From: Bacteroidia bacterium | GTDB lineage: Bacteria > Bacteroidota > Bacteroidia > NS11-12g > UBA955 | Direction: 5' to 3' | NCBI GenBank assembly: GCA_020848595.1 | Contig: JADLHV010000248.1 | Location: forward strand, 1 to 23,455 | DNA: 23,455 bases | Part shown: piece after piece, positions 1-8,002 of the stretch | How positions within the stretch are numbered: position 1 is the stretch's first letter | Layout: every line of letters starts with the position of its first letter | Notes under the pieces: model-generated | What the model saw: the letters and a program-made list of their open reading frames with translations, nothing else | The model's database searches: none | What the model was told of the DNA's origin: nothing | Position numbers and translations under genes: made by a program

Positions 1-1040
1 TAATTGGATTGGCATTCGGTCTTAAATTTAATGTTTTATTACTTCTCCCATTATTATTCTTAATTCCACTTTTAAGTCAAGGTTTCAATAATGTCAAATT
101 AATCGTTTTAAATGGTTTAAAATCAGTATTCTTCTTCTTGCTTGGAATTATTATTGCTATTCCTTGCTTAGCACTTTCTCCAATTAAACCAATTTTCCTT
201 AAAACCTATATTCATGAAACTTTCGGTGGCACTGTTAAAGCTTATGACGATGCTAATCTAAATTTTGTGAAATGGTTCTTTAATGGTTTTGGTGATACTT
301 TTTTGGGTACAGAAAAATTAGCAATTCCTTTTGTGTTGTTTGTTTTGATTATGCTGTTGATTGATATCAAACGTTCTATTAATAATAAAGATTATTCTTC
401 TCCATTATTAATTGTTTCAGGCGGTATTTTATTAGCTGTCATTATGTTCTTAACTAAACGGCTTTGGCCACATTATTTATGGACGGGTTATATCTTGCTT
501 ATTTTGGGATTACTTTATTCTATCTCCATAAGAATGAATGAGATGAAGGGTAAACTTGAATTAACAGTTATGTCGCTTTTTATAGCTAGTTCCTTATTGT
601 TTTTTATAAAAAGAGAATTGCCTATCTACAGAAATTTTGAAAAAACCGAATCTGTTGTTGAATGTAAGGAATGGAGTTATGCCGCAATAGATTATATTAA
701 AGAAAATTTTACTGGTAAACGCATTGCTACAGATGGTACAATGCTATATCCATTTGAAGATTTTGTCCTAGTGGATAGATATCATCCTTTCTCAGGAACT
801 CTTAATGATTTAGCCGAGACAAAATTTTATTGGTACAAGGATGATCCAATAAAAATATGGGATGATAATAATGATGTAGTTGTGTTTTTTCAATTGCAAC
901 CTGAAAAGTTAATGAACAATCCTAGGTATGCAAAGAATGAAGTATTTCAAAAACAATATGTCAAATTTACTGAAATGACTTCAAGTCAATTTACCATAGA
1001 TACATCGTTCGGTGAAATTATTATTTATAAGAGAAAATGA
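1..1040 (+). CDS. Polytopic membrane glycosyltransferase (GT-C/ArnT-like), 5' end missing
   Basis: The reading frame is open to the left edge, so only the C-terminal part, about 345 residues, is visible and the true start lies outside. Counting from the TTG at 9, hydrophobic segments lie near residues 4-24, 35-57, 100-120, 131-150, 152-172 and 183-200. They are followed by a soluble C-terminal domain of about 135 residues. This layout, and the WPHYLW stretch near 152 at the end of a loop, resemble GT39/ArnT-type (GT-C) enzymes. These use polyprenyl-phosphate sugars at the outer face of the inner membrane. The catalytic first loop is not in the window, so assignment rests on topology alone. 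The stop overlaps the next start as ATGA (1037-1040), so the two genes are probably translationally coupled. It could instead be another multi-pass glycan-locus protein. Confidence 0.6.
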   Translation, partial: IGLAFGLKFNVLLLLPLLFLIPLLSQGFNNVKLIVLNGLKSVFFFLLGIIIAIPCLALSPIKPIFLKTYIHETFGGTVKAYDDANLNFVKWFFNGFGDTFLGTEKLAIPFVLFVLIMLLIDIKRSINNKDYSSPLLIVSGGILLAVIMFLTKRLWPHYLWTGYILLILGLLYSISIRMNEMKGKLELTVMSLFIASSLLFFIKRELPIYRNFEKTESVVECKEWSYAAIDYIKENFTGKRIATDGTMLYPFEDFVLVDRYHPFSGTLNDLAETKFYWYKDDPIKIWDDNNDVVVFFQLQPEKLMNNPRYAKNEVFQKQYVKFTEMTSSQFTIDTSFGEIIIYKRK

Positions 1041-2266
1041 ATGGTACGCTAGCCTACTTTGTTAACGATATCTCTACTTCGTTTGTGATTAAGGATCTTA
1101 GAATGATGAGCCTCAATTACAAACGTATAATTTTATTTTCTACAGAACCTGTCGACGAACTGCATCTATTACCTGAAAATGTCGAATTGATTGATAATTT
1201 TATGGATTGGAAACGGTTCAATAAGAAAAAGATATTAAAGAGTTTTTTCCCATCAATGCTTCTTATTTATTTCTTAGAATGTTGGTCTGTTAAGAAATAT
1301 CTACCTTTTAAAACTACGCTTGCTCTCATTTCATCCAATATATTTAAATCTCAAGAATTAATTTATCACCTCAACTCAAAGCAATTGAAAGTAGAAAATG
1401 TTGATTTATTTTATTCGTTTTGGTTCTATGACTGTATATACTTAGCCTGGCTTAAAAAACTTAATCCCAATATGAGGATAATTAGTAGAGCACATGGCGG
1501 TGATTTGTTTGAAGATCGCGATTCAATTAGTGAAAGACCTTTGCTGAGAAATTTTCAAATGCGTTATCTTGATGTAGTGTTTTCTGTTTCTAAAATGGGT
1601 ACCAAATATTTGGTTAATCGCTACCCTAAATACGCTCATAAATTTAAAACTGTTTTTTTAGGCTCCGATGACCATGTTGTCTTAAATCCTTTCAATCCCG
1701 ATAAATTAGTAATTGTAAGTGTTGCAAGTATTCGACACTTAAAAAGAATTCACGCAATAGCTGAAGCAATTTCTCATGTTAAATCGGAAATTACTTGGTA
1801 CCATTTTGGAAGTGAAAATTTACATACCAATGATCCTAAAATTCCAGATTATGTTAAATGGAAAAGCATCATTCAAGCTATGCCTAACGTTAAATTCCAT
1901 CCAATGGGGTATTGCGATAATCAAAGTTTAATGGAATTCTATCAAAAAAATTCGGTAAGTCTCTTTATTAGTTTGTCTGCCGCCGAAGGTATCCCTGTTA
2001 GCATGATGGAGACAATAAGTTTTGGAATACCAATATTATCAACTGATGTTGGTGGCTGCTCTGAATTGGTTAATGAAAAAACTGGTAAGCTTATTCCTCT
2101 AAATTCTACTTCAATTGAAATTGCAAATTTTTTAGATACTTTCTCTTCATCTAAATTTAATACAATTGAGTTTAGATTGGAAACTAGAGAATATTGGAAA
2201 ACTCATTTTGACGCAAGTAAAAATTATCTCTACTTTTTTAGTGAAGTCAAAAAACTTTGTTCCTAA
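1037..2266 (+). CDS. Glycosyltransferase family 4 (group 1)
   Basis: A 409-residue GT-B glycosyltransferase, typical in length for GT4 retaining enzymes that move a sugar from a nucleotide donor in the cytoplasm. The C-terminal domain carries the family signature: AEGIPVSMMETISFGIP near residues 316-332, with the E-x7-E pair at E317 and E325, then a DVGGCSELV loop near 337-345. SRAHGGDLFE near 150-159 is the usual acceptor/donor-cleft His-Gly segment at the end of the N-terminal domain. The ATG overlaps the preceding stop by 4 nt. The next gene begins only after an AT-rich spacer, so this is likely the last gene of its transcription unit. Donor and acceptor cannot be told from sequence. Confidence 0.88.
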   Translation: MNGTLAYFVNDISTSFVIKDLRMMSLNYKRIILFSTEPVDELHLLPENVELIDNFMDWKRFNKKKILKSFFPSMLLIYFLECWSVKKYLPFKTTLALISSNIFKSQELIYHLNSKQLKVENVDLFYSFWFYDCIYLAWLKKLNPNMRIISRAHGGDLFEDRDSISERPLLRNFQMRYLDVVFSVSKMGTKYLVNRYPKYAHKFKTVFLGSDDHVVLNPFNPDKLVIVSVASIRHLKRIHAIAEAISHVKSEITWYHFGSENLHTNDPKIPDYVKWKSIIQAMPNVKFHPMGYCDNQSLMEFYQKNSVSLFISLSAAEGIPVSMMETISFGIPILSTDVGGCSELVNEKTGKLIPLNSTSIEIANFLDTFSSSKFNTIEFRLETREYWKTHFDASKNYLYFFSEVKKLCS

Positions 2267-2454
2267 AATTTCTTAACTTTTCCTTATTTTTTTATTTCAA
2301 ATTTGCATTTTGCTGCGATTCTAAGAAGATGAAATTAATTCTTGTTAAATTTATGCACTTAAAATTCGAACTTAAAATTCATTTTTAGTTACTTTTTGTA
2401 CTGTTAATTAAAGACTTCAACTATTTAAAATGTTGATATGCAACAGAATAATTA
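2267..2454. other. AT-rich intergenic spacer, no gene seen
   Basis: Very AT-rich spacer with stops in all frames and no convincing ORF. There is a T7 run near 2285 but no GC-rich stem before it, so I do not call a terminator. A short inverted repeat TGTTG-ATATG-CAACA lies at 2431-2445. The only other structure is the dyad and -7-like element that follow, listed separately. Confidence 0.5.
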
Positions 2455-2479
2455 TTAATTGTCAATTAAATTGACTTTG
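2455..2479 (+). promoter_or_regulatory. Candidate promoter with palindrome upstream of the methyltransferase
   Basis: TTAATTG-T-CAATTAA (2455-2469) is a perfect 15-base palindrome. Two bases later comes TGACTTTG (2472-2479), one mismatch from the Bacteroidota -7 consensus TAnnTTTG. I see no good -33 TTTG at normal spacing. If used, transcription would start near 2486, which favours the ATG at 2542 as the methyltransferase start. In such AT-rich DNA, short palindromes of this kind can occur by chance. Confidence 0.3.
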
Positions 2480-2541
2480 TGGATTATTATATTATTGATT
2501 TCATCTATAATAGCGGAACGAAAAAAATAAATGTGACTAAT

Positions 2542-3636
2542 ATGGACTTACAAGTACAAGATAATTTTGATCTGCTCGATTTAATGAATGCAGACATGGA
2601 AAAAGCTTCTGACCTCTATAAACCAACTAATTACTGGGAATATAAGGCGCATTTCTTGCAACCAGCATTGAAGGAAGAAGGACTAAAGGATTTTAGAAGA
2701 AAAAAAATTTCTGTTTATGCTTCAATTGGTGGTGTAGATGTTTATCCAAAATACTGGATCGATTTACATACAAGTCGTCTGTTTAATAATAGAATTTTAC
2801 GCGCAATTCCATTTTGGGATAATGTGTTAAATGGTCTTAATTCTGCTGTTAATGGTGGTTTAAAACTTTTTCCAAATAAAATTGAATTTTACAAACAGCA
2901 ACCCTACCGATTTGCTAAGCAAGTTGAGTCTGCAACAGGTGCTGCTCCAGTTGATAATTTTGAAGCTTCTTTGGCTGGTAATCCTGAATATTATTTTCAA
3001 GTTAATGGTAAAAATTATACTAATAATATTTTTGATTACTATATCAGATATGCTTATTGCTGTCGATTTGTTAATTTTAATGATATTAAAGTAATTGTTG
3101 AATTAGGTAGTGGTTCTTGCAAATTAACAGAGGTAGTTAAAAAATTACATCCTCATATCACATTTCTAAATTTTGATATTTCTCCTCAGTTGTACGTTGG
3201 CGAACGCTATCTTGATACTGTTTTCCCAGGTCAAGTCGTTTCTTATAGACAAAATCGTGAACTTACTTCTATTCCAGAATTGGAACCAGGTAAGATATAT
3301 TTCTTCGGTAGCTGGCAATTCCCATTGCTCGAAAATTTTAAGTTTGATATGTTTTTTAACTTAACTAGTTTTCAAGAAATGGAACCTTATGTAGTAGCTA
3401 ATTATTTAAAATTTGTTGATGGAAATGCTCAATTTGTCTACTTACATGAGAAAATGGATGGAAAAGAAGTAGCGACTAGAAAAGGTGATTTTGGTGTTTT
3501 AGAACCAACTAAAATGAGCCATTACTTAAAGGGCTTAAGTCATTATAATTTAATTAATAATGAAGATTCTAAAAATGAAACTGGTGCCTTTAAATGGAAA
3601 GGTCACCAAGATGCATTTTGGATTCGAAAAGGTTAA
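2542..3636 (+). CDS. Putative sugar O-methyltransferase (SAM-dependent)
   Basis: A 364-residue protein from the ATG at 2542. An in-frame GTG at 2479 would give 385 residues, but it overlaps the promoter-like element and adds a poorly conserved-looking tail, so I prefer the ATG. Numbering from the GTG, a class I SAM motif lies at about 207-219 (VELGSGSCKLTEV), with the motif II acidic residue in NFDISPQLYVGERYL at about 231-245. The N-terminal block DLYKPTNYWEY and the KDFRRK stretch resemble a family annotated 'putative sugar O-methyltransferase' in surface-glycan and nonulosonate loci (TIGR04371, from memory). It probably methylates a hydroxyl of a sugar residue in this glycan, in the cytoplasm. 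It appears to be a single-gene unit between two spacers. The exact acceptor is unknown. Confidence 0.75.
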   Translation: MDLQVQDNFDLLDLMNADMEKASDLYKPTNYWEYKAHFLQPALKEEGLKDFRRKKISVYASIGGVDVYPKYWIDLHTSRLFNNRILRAIPFWDNVLNGLNSAVNGGLKLFPNKIEFYKQQPYRFAKQVESATGAAPVDNFEASLAGNPEYYFQVNGKNYTNNIFDYYIRYAYCCRFVNFNDIKVIVELGSGSCKLTEVVKKLHPHITFLNFDISPQLYVGERYLDTVFPGQVVSYRQNRELTSIPELEPGKIYFFGSWQFPLLENFKFDMFFNLTSFQEMEPYVVANYLKFVDGNAQFVYLHEKMDGKEVATRKGDFGVLEPTKMSHYLKGLSHYNLINNEDSKNETGAFKWKGHQDAFWIRKG

Positions 3637-3785
3637 AGACTTACCCTTAGAAATATAATACTTTGTTTTGACTTCTGTTTATTGAGGAAGTTGAAAGGCA
3701 TTTATTTTATAGTATTTTCTGTCTGACTTGATAGTCATAAAATTCCTAATTTTCAGAATATCCGCCTTTTTCGTTGATAAGCAGT

Positions 3786-3807
3786 TTAAATCGCTTAACC
3801 GATTTAA
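3786..3807. promoter_or_regulatory. Operator-like inverted repeat upstream of neuB
   Basis: A perfect 8-base dyad, TTAAATCG-CTTAAC-CGATTTAA, lies at 3786-3807 and ends three bases before the -7 element at 3811. The same stretch contains a direct repeat of TTAACCG at 3795-3801 and 3804-3810. Its position in the promoter spacer is where a repressor or activator would bind. No regulator gene is in the window, so function is inferred from position and symmetry only. Confidence 0.4.
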
Positions 3808-3810
3808 CCG

Positions 3811-3818
3811 TAAATTTG
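3811..3818 (+). promoter_or_regulatory. Bacteroidota-type -7 promoter element for the nonulosonate operon
   Basis: TAAATTTG matches the TAnnTTTG -7 consensus of Bacteroidota exactly and sits 28 bases before the neuB ATG, giving a plausible leader of about 20 nt. A clear -33 TTTG at the usual spacing is missing, which would suit an activator- or repressor-controlled promoter. From 3847 to 15083 the genes are packed with gaps under 20 nt or overlaps, so one promoter here could serve the whole stretch. Confidence 0.5.
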
Positions 3819-3846
3819 CTCACCGAAAAGAACTGTAAAACAACGA

Positions 3847-4866
3847 ATGAACGCTGATACGTCTGTAGAAATTATTGCCGAAATAGCTCAAGCCCACGAT
3901 GGTAGCCTAGGAATCGCACATTCTTATATTGATGCAATCGCCGAGACAGGTGTTGATACCGTTAAGTTTCAGATGCATATCGCTCACGCTGAAAGTAGCT
4001 CTTTCGAACAATTCCGTGTCAATTTTAGTTATGAAGATAAATCTCGTTACGATTACTGGGATCGAATGGGTTTCGAATTCGAACATTGGGTGGGGCTTAA
4101 AAAACATTGTGAAGATAAAGGTCTAAATTTTCTTTGCTCTCCTTTCTCAATGAAAGCCGTAGAATGGATGGAAAATCTTGAAGTAGATCGTTATAAAATT
4201 GCAAGTGGTGAGGTTAATAATCTCCTTATGCTTGAAGCAATTGCAAAAACTGGTAAAAAAATTCTACTATCTAGCGGTATGAGTGATTACAGTGAATTAT
4301 TAAATGCTTCTAGTTTCATTGCTAATCATGGCGGTAATCTAGATGCTGTGTTTCAATGTACGACGGCTTATCCAACTCCGCCTGATAAATATGGGCTTAA
4401 TGTTATTCCTGAATTGAAAACTCATTTTAATGCTAAAGTCGGTTTGAGTGATCATTCTGGCGAAATATATGCCCCGCTTGCTGCTACTGTGCTAGGTGCT
4501 CAGTTGCTCGAAATGCATGTCGTGTTTGATAAGAAAATGTTTGGTCCGGATGCTAGCTCTTCTCTTACTATAAATGATTTCAAACAATTAGTGGATGGGG
4601 TTAGGAAAATTGAAATAGCACTGAATTCGCCTGTAGAAAAAAATACTACAGATCAATTCAAAGAAATGAAATTGCTTTTTGGAAAATCTCTTTCAATGAA
4701 ACGTTCAATTAAAGCTGGCGAAACTTTAAAATTCGAAGACCTAGAAACACGCAAACCAGGAAATATGGGAATTAAAGCTTCTGATTATTCTAATGTCATT
4801 GGTAAAGTGATTCAAAAAGATTTATTAGAAGGAGATTTTATAAACTATCAAGACTTAAGTCAATAA
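3847..4866 (+). CDS. neuB: Nonulosonic acid synthase (NeuB/LegI family)
   Basis: A 339-residue enzyme of the NeuB family, which condenses phosphoenolpyruvate with an N-acetyl hexosamine (ManNAc or a 2,4-diacetamido-trideoxy analogue) to give a nine-carbon 2-keto acid. The TIM-barrel domain spans about residues 8-250, with AEIAQAHDGS at 11-20, KIASGE at 117-122, and the two expected metal-binding histidines in GLSDHS (H203) and LLEMH (H224). A C-terminal antifreeze-like SAF domain covers about 280-335. Two points differ from textbook NeuB. The SAF motif reads RKPGNMGI (302-309) where KRPG is usual, and GPD (233-235) is followed by Ala rather than His. The stop overlaps the neuC start by one base (TAATG). 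Sequence alone does not separate a sialic from a legionaminic acid synthase. Confidence 0.93.
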   Translation: MNADTSVEIIAEIAQAHDGSLGIAHSYIDAIAETGVDTVKFQMHIAHAESSSFEQFRVNFSYEDKSRYDYWDRMGFEFEHWVGLKKHCEDKGLNFLCSPFSMKAVEWMENLEVDRYKIASGEVNNLLMLEAIAKTGKKILLSSGMSDYSELLNASSFIANHGGNLDAVFQCTTAYPTPPDKYGLNVIPELKTHFNAKVGLSDHSGEIYAPLAATVLGAQLLEMHVVFDKKMFGPDASSSLTINDFKQLVDGVRKIEIALNSPVEKNTTDQFKEMKLLFGKSLSMKRSIKAGETLKFEDLETRKPGNMGIKASDYSNVIGKVIQKDLLEGDFINYQDLSQ

Positions 4867-6023
4867 TGAATAAAAGGAAGATTTGTGTCATCATAACAGC
4901 CCGCCCTAGTTATTCGAGGGTTAGAACGGCTCTCAAAGCTATTCAAAATCACCCTAAACTCGAATTGCAATTAGTGGTAGCGGCATCTGCTCTTTTAGAT
5001 CGATATGGTTCGGCAGTTAATTTTATTGAATCAGATGGTTTTCAAATTGCCGAGAAAGTGTATATGGTCATCGAAGGCGCTACTTTAACTAGCTCGGCTA
5101 AAACCACTGGTATTGGTATTATGGAATTAGCTACTACTTTTGATAATCTAAAACCAGATATGGTCTGTACAATTGGCGATCGTTATGAAACTATGGCTAC
5201 TGCTATCGCTGCAAGTTATATGAATATTCCTTTAGTTCATATTCAAGGTGGTGAAGTAACCGGAAATATAGATGAGAAAGTAAGACATGCAATTTCTAAA
5301 TTGGCAGATTTACACCTCGTCTCTAACGAAGACGCTAAACTACGACTTATTAAAATGGGCGAATATGAAAGTAAAATTCATGTCACTGGTTGCCCTAGTA
5401 TTGATATCGCTAAATCTATTCGTGATAATTCTGAAATGGAATTCGATCCTTGTACTAAATATGGTGGTGTCGGTAAATATATTGATTACAAAAAAGATTA
5501 TATTGTTGTTATGCAACACCCTGTTACAACAGAATTTGATGAAGCTAGAAGTCAAGCTGATAATTTAATAAAGGTTATCCATGAACTTAATATGCCTACT
5601 TTCTGGTTCTGGCCTAATCCTGATGCAGGTAGCGATGGAACGAGCAATGCCTTAAGGTCTTATAGAGAAGAAAATCCAAACAATAATTTTCGATTCTTTA
5701 AAAATATGGAAGGTGGCGATTTCCTTAAATTACTCGTCCACTCTAAATGCCTTGTCGGTAATAGCAGCGTAGGTATTCGCGAATCGTCTTATCTGGGTGT
5801 GCCGGTTGTTAATCTCGGTACTCGTCAAAACAGAAGACTCAGAGGTAGTAATGTCATTGATACTGGTTATGATGCGGAAAGTATTAAACTTGCTATTCTT
5901 AAACAGTTCGAACATGGTCATTATAAAGAAGAACACTTGTATGGTGATGGATCTGCTGGTGAACAAATTGCAGATGTTTTATCTGTCGCTCAACCTGAAA
6001 TAAAAAAAGTAATAAGTTATTAA
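4866..6023 (+). CDS. neuC: Hydrolysing UDP-N-acetylglucosamine 2-epimerase type (NeuC/LegG)
   Basis: A 385-residue GT-B-fold epimerase. NeuC converts UDP-GlcNAc to ManNAc plus UDP; the LegG branch does the same on 2,4-diacetamido-trideoxy-glucose nucleotides. Diagnostic motifs are TARPSYSRV near residues 11-19, TIGDRYETM near 101-109, HIQGGEVTGNIDEKVRHA near 124-141, an HP pair in MQHPVTTEFDEA, and GNSSVGIRESSYLGVPVVNLGTRQ near the C-terminus. All are those of hydrolysing epimerases. It supplies the substrate for the adjacent synthase, with which it shares a one-base stop/start overlap. The amidotransferase downstream makes a diamino (legionaminic-type) precursor likely, but the enzymes that would make that precursor are not seen here. 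Confidence 0.92.
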   Translation: MNKRKICVIITARPSYSRVRTALKAIQNHPKLELQLVVAASALLDRYGSAVNFIESDGFQIAEKVYMVIEGATLTSSAKTTGIGIMELATTFDNLKPDMVCTIGDRYETMATAIAASYMNIPLVHIQGGEVTGNIDEKVRHAISKLADLHLVSNEDAKLRLIKMGEYESKIHVTGCPSIDIAKSIRDNSEMEFDPCTKYGGVGKYIDYKKDYIVVMQHPVTTEFDEARSQADNLIKVIHELNMPTFWFWPNPDAGSDGTSNALRSYREENPNNNFRFFKNMEGGDFLKLLVHSKCLVGNSSVGIRESSYLGVPVVNLGTRQNRRLRGSNVIDTGYDAESIKLAILKQFEHGHYKEEHLYGDGSAGEQIADVLSVAQPEIKKVISY

Positions 6024-6041
6024 TTAGAAAAAACAGAATAT

Positions 6042-7238
6042 ATGTCGAATACACTTCATGGATTACCAGAGAATGTCATTTTTTGTAAAAAATGCTGTAT
6101 CTCTAATCAAAGACCAAGTACTAAAAGAGAGTTCTCTAAAAAAACAACTAAGGACACCGAAACTGTTGGATTTGGTGATGATGGCATTTGTGATACTTGC
6201 AAATGGTTTGAGTTTAAACAAACTATTGATTGGAATGCACGCGAAAAGGAATTAGAAGCACTTTGTAACCGCTTTAGACGTAATGATGGTTCTTATGATG
6301 TAATCATCCCTTCTAGTGGCGGTAAAGATAGTTTTTACGTCGCTCATCAGTTGAAACATAAATATGGTATGAATCCTTTAACTGTAACTTGGGCTCCTCA
6401 TCAGTACACTGAAATTGGTTGGAAAAATTTCGAAAGTATGATTGATGCAGGTTTCGATAATATTCTTGTTACTCCTAATGGAATGGTTCACCGAACTCTA
6501 ACTAAATTAGCTTTTGAAAATTTAGTTAATCCGTTCCAACCTTTTATTATTGGTCAAAAAAATGTGGCTCCAAGAGCCGCTTTACAATATGGTGTGCAAC
6601 TGATTATGTATGGCGAAAATCAAGCCGAAGCACATAATAAATTTGAAGAAAATTTAAGTCCTCTTATGGATATCTCTCACTTCTGTAAAAAGGAAGGTGA
6701 AGATTTATATTTTGGTGGTGTGCATATCAATGATCTGCATAAACATGGTATCGAAGATAAAGATATGTTCTTGTATAAACCGCTTAATGAAAATGAAATA
6801 AGAAATGCTGGAATTGAAGTGCATTTCTATAGTTTCTACAAAAATTGGTCGCCTCAAGAAAATTATTATTATGCAATGGAACACTCTGGATTTGCCTCTA
6901 ATCCTGATGGTCGTAGCGAAGGAACTTACACCAAATTCGCAAGTTTGGATGATAAAATTGATGGACAACATTATTATACTATGTTTATCAAATTTGGTCA
7001 AGGTAGAGCAATGAATGATGTAAATCGCGATATCAGAGATGGCTTTATTTCCAGGGAAGAAGGAGTCGAACTGATTAATAAATATGATGGTGAATTTCCA
7101 AAAAAATATTTTCAAGAAGTTCTACAATACATGGGAATTTCTGAAGAAAGATATTGGGAAATAATTGATAAAGCTAGATCGCCTCACTTATGGGAAAATG
7201 TTAATGGCGAATGGTCATTGAAACATAAAGTGCATTAA
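6042..7238 (+). CDS. PP-loop N-acetyl sugar amidotransferase (WbpG/PseA family)
   Basis: A 398-residue ATP-dependent amidotransferase. The N-terminus carries two Cys pairs, C15-x2-C18 and C50-x2-C53, a likely zinc site. The PP-loop signature SSGGKDS at 91-97 binds ATP. The family (Pseudomonas WbpG, Campylobacter PseA) activates the carbonyl of an acetamido group and installs ammonia, giving an acetamidino group. The next two genes encode HisF- and HisH-like partners that release and channel ammonia from glutamine, the arrangement known from wbpG/hisH2/hisF2 in Pseudomonas O-antigen loci. Its place between neuC and neuA points to the nonulosonate or its precursor as substrate. The start is ATG with an A-rich leader and no Shine-Dalgarno. 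Confidence 0.9.
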   Translation: MSNTLHGLPENVIFCKKCCISNQRPSTKREFSKKTTKDTETVGFGDDGICDTCKWFEFKQTIDWNAREKELEALCNRFRRNDGSYDVIIPSSGGKDSFYVAHQLKHKYGMNPLTVTWAPHQYTEIGWKNFESMIDAGFDNILVTPNGMVHRTLTKLAFENLVNPFQPFIIGQKNVAPRAALQYGVQLIMYGENQAEAHNKFEENLSPLMDISHFCKKEGEDLYFGGVHINDLHKHGIEDKDMFLYKPLNENEIRNAGIEVHFYSFYKNWSPQENYYYAMEHSGFASNPDGRSEGTYTKFASLDDKIDGQHYYTMFIKFGQGRAMNDVNRDIRDGFISREEGVELINKYDGEFPKKYFQEVLQYMGISEERYWEIIDKARSPHLWENVNGEWSLKHKVH

Positions 7239-7252
7239 ATAAATCTTTTTAA

Positions 7253-8002
7253 ATGAAACGTGTAATCGCCAGACTTGATATTAAGGGAAACCGATTAGTC
7301 AAAGGTATTCACCTCGAAGGCTGGAGATTCTTGGCTGATCATCCTAACGACTATTGCTTCAAATACTACCAACATGGCATCGATGAAATTATTTATGTTG
7401 ATGCTGTCGCTAGTTTGTATAACCGCGATTCGTTAAAAGAAATTATTAAGAAAACTACCGATAATGTCTTTGTTCCCTTAACTGTCGGGGGTGGTATTCG
7501 CTCTGTCGAAGATGCTTTCGAAATATTGAGAAGTGGCGCTGATAAAGTGGCTATTTGCTCTCAAGCTGTGAAAACACCGCATATTATTTCTGAAGTGGCG
7601 TCTAAATTCGGAAATCAATGCATGGTTCTCTCTATTCAAGCTAAAAAAAATCAAAATGGATCCTATTCTGTTTGGTATGATGTAGCTCGTGAAAAAACTG
7701 AAATCGATGTCATAGAATGGGCACAAAAAGGCGAAGAATTAGGTGCTGGGGAAATTCTCCTCACTTCTATCGATTTTGAAGGCCTAGAAAAAGGTATGGA
7801 TGTGGAACTTATTAATTTGGTTTCAAATGCTGTGTCTATTCCAGTTATTGCAAGTGGCGGATTTGGTAAACCTCAAGATTTTGTTCATGCTATCAACAGT
7901 GGGGCCGATGCTGTCGCTGTCGCTAAATCGTTACACTACGAACATTCTTCAATTGAAGATATTAAAAAAGCTGCTAAGGAGGCAGGTATTCAAGTAAGAT
8001 AA
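7253..8002 (+). CDS. hisF: HisF-like subunit dedicated to the sugar amidotransferase
   Basis: A 249-residue (beta/alpha)8 protein of the HisF family. The first catalytic Asp is present (D9 in ARLDIKGNRLVKG), as are VGGGIRS (78-84), GAGEILLTSID (164-174) and IASGGFGKPQD (199-209). The second cyclase Asp, normally in an IDxK context (D130 in Thermotoga HisF), is Gln here (Q129 in LSIQAKK). The DG of the usual DRDGT loop is EG (DFEG, 174-177). Cyclase chemistry of histidine synthesis is therefore probably lost or not needed, while the scaffold and ammonia tunnel remain. Adjacent hisH and the amidotransferase support a role in feeding ammonia to sugar amidination. No other his genes are present. 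The stop overlaps the hisH start by one base (TAATG). Confidence 0.88.
   Translation: MKRVIARLDIKGNRLVKGIHLEGWRFLADHPNDYCFKYYQHGIDEIIYVDAVASLYNRDSLKEIIKKTTDNVFVPLTVGGGIRSVEDAFEILRSGADKVAICSQAVKTPHIISEVASKFGNQCMVLSIQAKKNQNGSYSVWYDVAREKTEIDVIEWAQKGEELGAGEILLTSIDFEGLEKGMDVELINLVSNAVSIPVIASGGFGKPQDFVHAINSGADAVAVAKSLHYEHSSIEDIKKAAKEAGIQVR

Noticed and set aside
2267..2330. Possible intrinsic terminator at the T-rich stretch after the first GT4 gene
   Set aside because: There are T-runs but no GC-rich stem ahead of them.
6705..7115. Antisense ORF of 136 codons inside the amidotransferase gene
   Set aside because: It is a composition shadow of a well-supported coding gene; the predicted peptide is Ile/Phe-rich without recognisable motifs, and all credible genes are on the plus strand.
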